Part shown: piece by piece, positions 43,153 through 46,985 of the stretch | Position numbering within the stretch: the stretch's first letter is position 1 | Layout of the letters: each line of letters begins with the position of its first letter | Source of the DNA: Flavobacteriales bacterium | Lineage (GTDB): Bacteria; Bacteroidota; Bacteroidia; Flavobacteriales_F; PHOS-HE28 | DNA: 46,985 nt | Direction of reading: 5' to 3' | Assembly (NCBI GenBank): GCA_020847755.1 | Contig: JADLBK010000057.1 | Span: 1-46,985, forward strand | The notes under the pieces: model-generated | Told to the model about the DNA's origin: nothing | Seen by the model: only the letters and a program-made list of their open reading frames with translations | Database searches by the model: none | Made by a program: the position numbers and the translations under genes

Positions 43153-43722
43153 TCAGGTCCCCTGTGGGCCGCTCTCCACGTACTTCGGGTAGACCGGCCG
43201 AAGGCCCATCAACCTGGCCAACGGCTTGATCACGGCGAAGAGCACACGCTGGACGGGATATGGCGGTCGCGCGATCCGATAGACGTGCCGGAAATGGTCG
43301 GCCAGCAGTGCGGTCTGCGGCAGGCTGGGCATGCCCTTGGCGTTGACCTTCCCATCCATCGCCAGCCCGAACGCGGTCTCGAAGAAGACCTCGGTGTCCA
43401 TGGCGGGACGCACCTGCCAGTTCACCACAGCGGGCTTATCGCTGGCGTTCCACATGCTGTGGACCGTATTGGCGGGCACATGCAGCGTGTCCCCGGCCTG
43501 CAGCGTGCGCGATCCGCCCTTCATTCGTACAGTGATCGTGCCTTCGAGTACCGTGAAATCCTCCCGTTGTCGAGGGTGATAGTGGGGCACGGGTTCGGTG
43601 GATCCGGCCCGCAACATCGAGATCATCTCCAGCACTTCACCACCTGTTCCTTCGGCGGTGCGGACGAACCGCAGGCTCTGTCCGGTGATGGGGTTGATCA
43701 CTTCCTTGCCTGGGTAAGCCAT
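43153..43722 (-). CDS. Cupin-domain protein
   Basis: 189 residues. The cupin core is PVPHYHPRQREDFTVLEGTITVRMKGGSRTLQAGDTLHVPANTVHSMWNASDKPAVVNWQV, with the metal-binding H-x-H-x-E and late His. A helical C-terminus (RPPYPVQRVLFAVIKPLARL) is unlike short cupins and could be membrane-associated. No substrate is suggested. The minus-strand TAAACCTTTGCATA ends right before the ATG at 43722, another near-leaderless start. Confidence 0.85.
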   Translation of the reverse strand: MAYPGKEVINPITGQSLRFVRTAEGTGGEVLEMISMLRAGSTEPVPHYHPRQREDFTVLEGTITVRMKGGSRTLQAGDTLHVPANTVHSMWNASDKPAVVNWQVRPAMDTEVFFETAFGLAMDGKVNAKGMPSLPQTALLADHFRHVYRIARPPYPVQRVLFAVIKPLARLMGLRPVYPKYVESGPQGT

Positions 43723-43806
43723 TATGCAAAGGTTTATCCTTCCGTCCGTTGCTCTCTCTTCGCGTTGAAGATCGCCAAAGCATGGTCTGGGGATACGGTC
43801 CGGTGA

Positions 43807-45120
43807 TCAGATCCTCGTCAGGTGCATCTTCCCGATCATCTCCACCTGTTTCGCGGGCATTGCCGCCTTCTTCGCGAAGGTCTTCCACTTCTTCACGCCG
43901 GCCTTCACCTCGTCGATGATCGCCGCGGCCTTCTTGATGTTCATGGCCTTCGCCACGGTCAGCAGGTCGTCGCGGGTGATGCCCGTGCGCTTACCGTTCA
44001 TGCTCATCTGGTGCTGCCGCAGCCACAGGCTTTCCGGGTGGTAGGCGTAGGTCACGTCATAGGCCGGTGCGAGGTGCCAGTCGCCCTGCGGGTCCATCAG
44101 GAAGCTGATGTTCTTCGTGTGGTCATCGCAGTTCATGGCCACCACGTTGAAGCACATGCGGCGGAAGAGCTCCACGGCGGCGGGGTAGGGCAGGCCCAGC
44201 ACGCGCATCACCTGGAAGGCCTGCTCGTAGCTGTGCGCCAGCGGCTGGTTGTAGTCCATGTGGGCGATGCCGCAGAGCGTGGCCATGTGCAGCTTGTGCA
44301 CCGTGCCTTCTGCGTCGCGCACCCGGTCGAAGCGTTGGGTCAGGAAGTGCGCGCGCCCGTGCTCCTCCAGCAGGCGACAAGGCATCATCTCCACGCCGCA
44401 GGCCCGCGCCATCAGGTGGTAGGCATACTCGATGCGGCCGTAGCCCTTGGGGTCGCCGAGCTTCTCGTTGGTCACCCCGTCGAACTTGATCAGGCAATAG
44501 GTGAAGCCCGGCAGCCCATCCACTTGACCGCTGCGCACCTCGCCGGTCTCCGCGTTGAAGGCCACGATCGCCTTGGCCCGCGCGCCGCCCGCCGAGGTGC
44601 CCACCTGCAGGAGGTCCAGCAAGGCTTCGGCGCGGTCTTTCTTCTTCTGGTTGGTGCGGAAGGCCGCGCGCTCGTACAGCACGTTGTTGGCCACGCGCAC
44701 CAGTTCCTCCACTTCCAGGGCTTCGCTGCTCGCTTCCCAGTCGTTGTGCGCTGGCTCGAACTCCAGCGCGCCCATGCCGCGGCGACCGGTGTAGCACAGG
44801 CGTTCCACGGGGTTGGCGCTGCCGGGCGTGCGCTGCTGGGTGGCCAGCCACGCGTTCAGGATCTGCTCGCCGAAGCGGTCGGGCAGGCTGTCGGCCAGCA
44901 GGCCCGGCAGCCCGCGGAAGGTCTCGTCGCGCACATCGCCGAAGCTGAAGACCGTGGCGCCGTCGCCGGCCTGCGACAGCGGCATCATGATCGGCGCCAC
45001 GTCCAGCCCCGACCGGCAGAACGCTGCATCGTACTGGAACTCGGCCCGCTGGCGCTCCTCGTTCCAGATCACGGCGCCCACGGTGCGGCCCCACAGGCTC
45101 ACCCGCGCCTTGGTCACCAT
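43807..45120 (-). CDS. hipA: HipA-family toxin kinase
   Basis: 437 residues. The N-terminal subdomain has LPGLLADSLPDRFGEQILNAWL. GTSAGGARAKA (about residue 174) is the phosphorylated-Ser P-loop region, NCDDHTKNISFL (about 330) is the catalytic NxDxHxKN, and YDVTY is the metal motif. HipA kinases phosphorylate glutamyl-tRNA synthetase or other targets and cause dormancy. It overlaps the end of the hipB-like gene by 7 bp, as expected of a toxin-antitoxin operon. Confidence 0.93.
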   Translation of the reverse strand: MVTKARVSLWGRTVGAVIWNEERQRAEFQYDAAFCRSGLDVAPIMMPLSQAGDGATVFSFGDVRDETFRGLPGLLADSLPDRFGEQILNAWLATQQRTPGSANPVERLCYTGRRGMGALEFEPAHNDWEASSEALEVEELVRVANNVLYERAAFRTNQKKKDRAEALLDLLQVGTSAGGARAKAIVAFNAETGEVRSGQVDGLPGFTYCLIKFDGVTNEKLGDPKGYGRIEYAYHLMARACGVEMMPCRLLEEHGRAHFLTQRFDRVRDAEGTVHKLHMATLCGIAHMDYNQPLAHSYEQAFQVMRVLGLPYPAAVELFRRMCFNVVAMNCDDHTKNISFLMDPQGDWHLAPAYDVTYAYHPESLWLRQHQMSMNGKRTGITRDDLLTVAKAMNIKKAAAIIDEVKAGVKKWKTFAKKAAMPAKQVEMIGKMHLTRI

Positions 45121-45479
45121 GTGCTTTTGGGTTTGGGCGGCACGATGGTGGGCTTGTGCCGCGAGGCCCGCTTGCGCTGCTTGGCGAGGTACTTCGTTTC
45201 CTGCTCCAGGGCCATCATGGGGGTGATGCGCGGCTCCTCGTGGAAGCCATCGAGCACCTCCAGCCGCCCGATGGCGCGCAGCACCTGCACCACGGTGAGC
45301 AATGTGGCGGCCCTGCCGGCCTCCAGCTTCACCACGGTGGTGCGGTCCAGGCCGGCGCGGGTGGCCACCTCGGCCTGGCTCAGGTTGCGCTCCAGCCGCA
45401 TGCGACGAAGCTCCGTGCCCAGCCGCTCCACCGCCTGGGTGTCGCTCAGGGCCCGCCAGTTGATGTTGCTTGTAACCAT
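45114..45479 (-). CDS. hipB: HipB-like antitoxin/transcriptional regulator (XRE HTH)
   Basis: 121 residues. A helix-turn-helix domain occupies the first 75 residues (LGTELRRMRLERNLSQAEVATRAGLDRTTVVKLEAGRAATLLTVVQVLRAIGRL). The remaining 45 residues are a basic Lys/Arg-rich tail with KPTIVPPKPKSTW, longer than usual for HipB. It probably represses its own operon and neutralises HipA. A near-palindrome TTAGTGTACTAA lies 14 bp upstream of the ATG. Confidence 0.9.
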   Translation of the reverse strand: MVTSNINWRALSDTQAVERLGTELRRMRLERNLSQAEVATRAGLDRTTVVKLEAGRAATLLTVVQVLRAIGRLEVLDGFHEEPRITPMMALEQETKYLAKQRKRASRHKPTIVPPKPKSTW

Positions 45480-45874
45480 CGTAAATGGTGCTTTAGTGTA
45501 CTAACGATGTGTTAACGCCACAAGTATACGCATTTTTCACCGGTCCGTTACATAACAACGATGCCCGCGAGCATCATACTATGAACAAATGGCAAACAAT
45601 GATGCGTTAGAGCAACTATGATGGATTGGAAAATCAGATAATGAGAAGATGAGAAGAGCGCATGCTGGGGTGGCTCGGGCACGTGACCCCATTGTCTGAT
45701 CATCTGATCGGCATGAGGGCGTGCCCCGGCTCATCCCTTCGCTTCGCAAAGCCTTCACTCGGGAGCAGCCGGGTCCGGCTTTCCCCTTCAAGTCCTCGGC
45801 CGGATTACCGGTCTCCGGGCTTTCCGGTCCAATCCGTCACGCGAAATGCGGAGCCTACTCTAACAGAGAATGTT
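45480..45874. other. AT-rich intergenic region
   Basis: Much lower GC than the genes around it, notably at 45530-45660 (long A/T and GA-rich runs such as CAGATAATGAGAAGATGAGAAG). Apart from the hipB promoter and operator, no gene, tRNA or insertion sequence is visible. It may mark an insertion boundary. Confidence 0.5.
45493..45504. promoter_or_regulatory. Candidate HipB operator
   Basis: TTAGT-GT-ACTAA, an interrupted inverted repeat, between the -7-like box TATACTTG (45521-45528, minus strand) and the hipB ATG. Confidence 0.45.
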
Positions 45875-46657
45875 CTACCCCTTCAACAGCGCTTTCAGGT
45901 CCTCTATACTCAGCAATGGCTTTTTGCGATGGAGCATCGCGTGGCAGTTGGGGCAGACGGGTCTCATGTCATGCACAGGGTCCGGTGCATGTGCTTTGCG
46001 CGTTTCGGCGAGAGGATTCAGGTGATGCACATGTATGAACCCCTCCCCAAGACTTCCGTAGCGATCCTTGAAATCGAATCCACATACTGCGCATGCCGCA
46101 CCGTGATGTGCGATGCACGCCGAACGATTCCGCGGGTCTCGCTCGTATCGCGTCATCCGAACCGTGTACGCCGTTCCTTCAATGAACTGGAAGGAAGATT
46201 CCTCCGGTGCGGCGTTCTCGTCTCCGAGAATAGCAGCCCATGCGGATTCGAGCTTGGCGACGCAATCCTCGCGCACAAAGGTCCCGGATGACTGCGGCGT
46301 CCAATGCTGCTGTGGCATCAATGACCTGAGCATGTTCAATGGGAGGATCAATTGTTCCGGCCTGAACAACCGGTCGTATTCGATATCCACGTACAGGGTT
46401 GAACGTTCCGATCCGTCCCAATGTGGTTTGGATTCCGGTTCGCTCGTGACCCATCCGGAGGCCATTATCCCTCGCGGTTCCATACCAAGATGAAGTAGAT
46501 AGAACCGGTCGCCTCGTGCGATATCCTTCGAACGCCCAACGCTCCATTGGTCATCGCGTGATCCAAGTCGATTTGTCTCATCGACCATTTCATCCAGGTT
46601 CACCCATTCCCATTTCTTGGGATTCCATGTCAACAGTATGGTCTTGGGCTCACGCAT
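45875..46657 (-). CDS. EVE-like/HNH endonuclease, possible type IV restriction enzyme
   Basis: 260 residues. The N-terminal half (ILLTWNPKKWEWVNLDEMV, QWSVGRSKDIARGDRFYLLHLGMEPRGIMASGWV) resembles the PUA-like EVE domain that reads modified bases. The C-terminal half is an HNH nuclease: AACAVCGFDFKDRYG, GFIHVHHLNPLAE and MRPVCPNCHAMLHRKKP, with two CxxC zinc pairs and the catalytic His. EVE-HNH proteins cut DNA that carries modified cytosine, so it may defend against phage. GC content is clearly below that of neighbours, suggesting transfer. It starts only 4 bp after the stop of the methylmalonyl-CoA mutase gene. Confidence 0.85.
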   Translation of the reverse strand: MREPKTILLTWNPKKWEWVNLDEMVDETNRLGSRDDQWSVGRSKDIARGDRFYLLHLGMEPRGIMASGWVTSEPESKPHWDGSERSTLYVDIEYDRLFRPEQLILPLNMLRSLMPQQHWTPQSSGTFVREDCVAKLESAWAAILGDENAAPEESSFQFIEGTAYTVRMTRYERDPRNRSACIAHHGAACAVCGFDFKDRYGSLGEGFIHVHHLNPLAETRKAHAPDPVHDMRPVCPNCHAMLHRKKPLLSIEDLKALLKG

Positions 46658-46661
46658 CGTC

Positions 46662-46985
46662 TCAATGATGAGATGCGTTCAACGCCTCAATGATCCCCTT
46701 CGCCGCCTTCGGGATCTTGGTTCCCGGCCCATAGACATCGAAACAGCCGGCCTTCTTCAGGAAGTCGAAATCGTTTGGAGGGATCACACCACCGGCCACC
46801 ACGAGGATGTCGTGCCTGTTGTAGGTCTCGCGCAGTTCCTTGATCACCTCGGGCACCAGGGTCTTGTGGCCACCGGCCAGGCTGCTCACGCCCAGCACAT
46901 GCACGTCGTTCTCGATGGCCTGCTTGGCCACTTCCTGCGGCGTCTGGAACAGGGGGCCGATGTCCACATCGAAGCCGATGTCGGC
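46662..46985 (-). CDS. Methylmalonyl-CoA mutase, cobalamin-binding C-terminus (partial)
   Basis: The last 107 residues only, cut by the window end. The sequence [20 protein letters not shown], then [21 protein letters not shown] and [22 protein letters not shown] is the B12-binding domain of the large subunit (the base-off His motif lies upstream). It interconverts succinyl-CoA and methylmalonyl-CoA. The EVE-HNH gene follows 4 bp after its stop. Confidence 0.93.
   Translation of the reverse strand, partial: ADIGFDVDIGPLFQTPQEVAKQAIENDVHVLGVSSLAGGHKTLVPEVIKELRETYNRHDILVVAGGVIPPNDFDFLKKAGCFDVYGPGTKIPKAAKGIIEALNASHH

Overview
The window looks like chromosomal DNA of a GC-rich (roughly 65 percent) member of the Bacteroidota, most likely Flavobacteriales. 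The evidence is a large number of secreted proteins with C-terminal sorting domains of the type IX secretion system (T9SS), promoter boxes of the Bacteroidota -7 type (TAnnTTTG and close variants such as TACCTTCG), no clear Shine-Dalgarno sequences, and Bacteroidota-type families (DUF4173, choice-of-anchor L, lipoproteins with NPPHGQPGH repeats). No rRNA, tRNA, CRISPR array or insertion sequence was seen.

Layout. 1-5 kb: tail of a YwqK-like gene, a frameshifted arylsulfotransferase-like gene and a large beta-helix T9SS cargo, separated by near-identical palindromic terminators. 5-14 kb: dnaK, a lipoprotein, panB overlapping an RluA-type pseudouridine synthase, two T9SS cargo genes and priA. 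14-21 kb: a choice-of-anchor L protein with a type B T9SS signal, a secreted lysyl oxidase with a dockerin-like module, a lipoprotein and a small secreted protein. 21-27 kb: a TerB/ABCG transporter fusion, an orphan SiaC-like protein, a lipoprotein, a methyltransferase and a ZIP metal transporter. 27-31.7 kb: a tightly overlapping six-gene operon (membrane protein, winged-helix regulator, DUF4173 membrane protein, two more membrane proteins and a membrane-anchored EEP hydrolase) preceded by a palindromic operator. 32.1-32.4 kb: a putative structured RNA. 32.4-43.7 kb: mostly housekeeping genes (thioesterase, YajQ, MsrB, SRPBCC, Nudix, MsbA-like ABC exporter, SpeE-like, Smr, DUF523, flavin reductase-like, cupin). 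43.8-46.7 kb: a HipBA toxin-antitoxin pair, an AT-rich gap and an EVE-like/HNH nuclease of lower GC, next to the C-terminal end of methylmalonyl-CoA mutase.

The strongest candidate for something undescribed is the 32177-32370 interval. A canonical sigma-54 promoter (TGGCACG-N4-TTGC with exact 10-bp GG-to-GC spacing) is followed at the expected start-site distance by about 168 nt holding four hairpins whose stems differ in sequence but stay paired, and whose loops are all CCGTAA. Between them lies a possible three-way junction that competes with a local hairpin. There is no ORF on this strand, and the last hairpin is long and terminator-like. This looks like a sigma-54-controlled multi-hairpin small RNA, perhaps a sponge for a protein or RNA that reads the CCGUAA loop. 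Its function is inferred; the pairing and the promoter are visible in the sequence.
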